Assembly (NCBI GenBank): GCA_910585635.1
Contig: CAJUFE010000053.1
Coordinates: 1 to 32,578 of the forward strand
Direction: 5' to 3'
From: an uncultured Lachnospiraceae bacterium
GTDB lineage: Bacteria > Bacillota > Clostridia > Lachnospirales > Lachnospiraceae
DNA: 32,578 bases
The translations under genes and the position numbers were made by a program. Below the pieces are notes generated by a model, which saw nothing but the letters and a program-made list of their open reading frames with translations, made no database searches and had not been told where the DNA came from. This document shows, one piece after another, positions 32,427 through 32,578 of the stretch; within the stretch, counting starts at the first letter, position 1, and each line of letters opens with the position of its first letter.

Positions 32427-32470
32427 GTAAAAGTCTAGTAAAGCTCTGGTAAAAGCCTGGTAAAGCTCCA
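32427..32470. repeat. Four tandem 11-bp repeats
   Basis: GTAAAAGTCTA, GTAAAGCTCTG, GTAAAAGCCTG and GTAAAGCTCCA follow each other without gaps, close to one helical turn per unit. They lie between the stop of the minus-strand gene (32496) and its hairpin. Confidence 0.8.
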
Positions 32471-32495
32471 GCTGTTTAGACTGTAGCGGTCAAGA

Positions 32496-32578
32496 TCACT
32501 TAAGCGCGTCTAACACGTCCTGTGCATTCTCGGTGGTGACCTTTACATAGTCGACCATGTTCACCGGATCCACAGCCT
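32496..32578 (-). CDS. 3' end of an unidentified protein, possibly a sugar-binding ABC component
   Basis: Only the last 26 codons are in the window; they encode a plausible C-terminus containing MVDYVKVTTENAQDVLDALK and a TGA stop. The VTxENxxxVL ending resembles the last helix of periplasmic-binding-protein-like sugar receptors, but the piece is too short for an assignment. The gene enters from the right on the minus strand and ends before the 11-bp repeats and the hairpin. Confidence 0.6.
   Translation of the reverse strand, partial: AVDPVNMVDYVKVTTENAQDVLDALK

Overview
The window reads as a chromosomal segment of a Gram-positive anaerobe of the Clostridia, most likely a Lachnospiraceae relative. 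The evidence is strong AGGAGG-type ribosome sites, tRNAs without encoded CCA, a CIRCE-controlled groES-groEL operon, RpiR regulators with a cellobiose-type PTS, and a MarR-controlled ABC exporter operon. This placement is inference from gene content and style, not from a database match. Two blocks are relatively GC-rich and look like native chromosome (about 1-9,880 and 23,830-32,578). The middle (about 9,880-23,830) is visibly AT-rich and looks like an acquired island.

Left block: a partial tRNA-Val and a complete tRNA-Leu end in a hairpin terminator that also contains the stop codon of a convergent RpiR regulator. A second, paralogous RpiR regulator is transcribed divergently from the first. 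It is followed by a beta-glucoside operon: GH1 6-phospho-beta-glucosidase, then PTS EIIB, EIIC and EIIA of the lactose/cellobiose family. The sugar would be phosphorylated on entry by EIICBA and hydrolysed inside by the GH1 enzyme, with RpiR proteins sensing sugar phosphates. Next come a Cof-type HAD phosphatase, the CIRCE/sigma-A promoter, groES, groEL, and a small membrane protein. A near-perfect 102-nt palindrome follows.

Middle block (10,654-23,830): one tightly packed, single-strand operon of nine genes. In order it encodes a 155-aa unknown, two VgrG/gp27-gp5-like spike proteins, a PAAR-like (DUF4280) protein with a long C-terminal part and hydrophobic segments, a membrane-anchored BspA-type leucine-rich repeat protein, a DcrB/DUF1795-like protein (the fold of Eag effector chaperones), a 183-aa unknown, and a 1,732-aa Rhs/YD-repeat toxin. 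The Rhs C-terminal domain carries a clan-CD (caspase-like) His-Gly/Cys-x-x-Gly motif pair. The last gene is a membrane-anchored candidate immunity protein overlapping the toxin stop by 4 nt. This is the tip-and-cargo set of a contractile injection machine (spike, cap, chaperone, Rhs effector, immunity) in an apparently Gram-positive genome. No sheath, tube, baseplate or ATPase gene is in the window. It is the most interesting content here.

Right block: guaB with a clear sigma-A promoter, then a MarR regulator whose promoter holds two 12-bp palindromic operators. A strong intrinsic terminator follows, then an ABC exporter operon (ATPase, permease, second ATPase, and a second permease broken by a frameshift). 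Then come a cytoplasmic-looking pectinesterase interrupted by tandem-repeat-coded low-complexity inserts, a small coiled-coil membrane protein on the minus strand, and four 11-bp tandem repeats. The window ends with the 3' end of an unidentified minus-strand gene.
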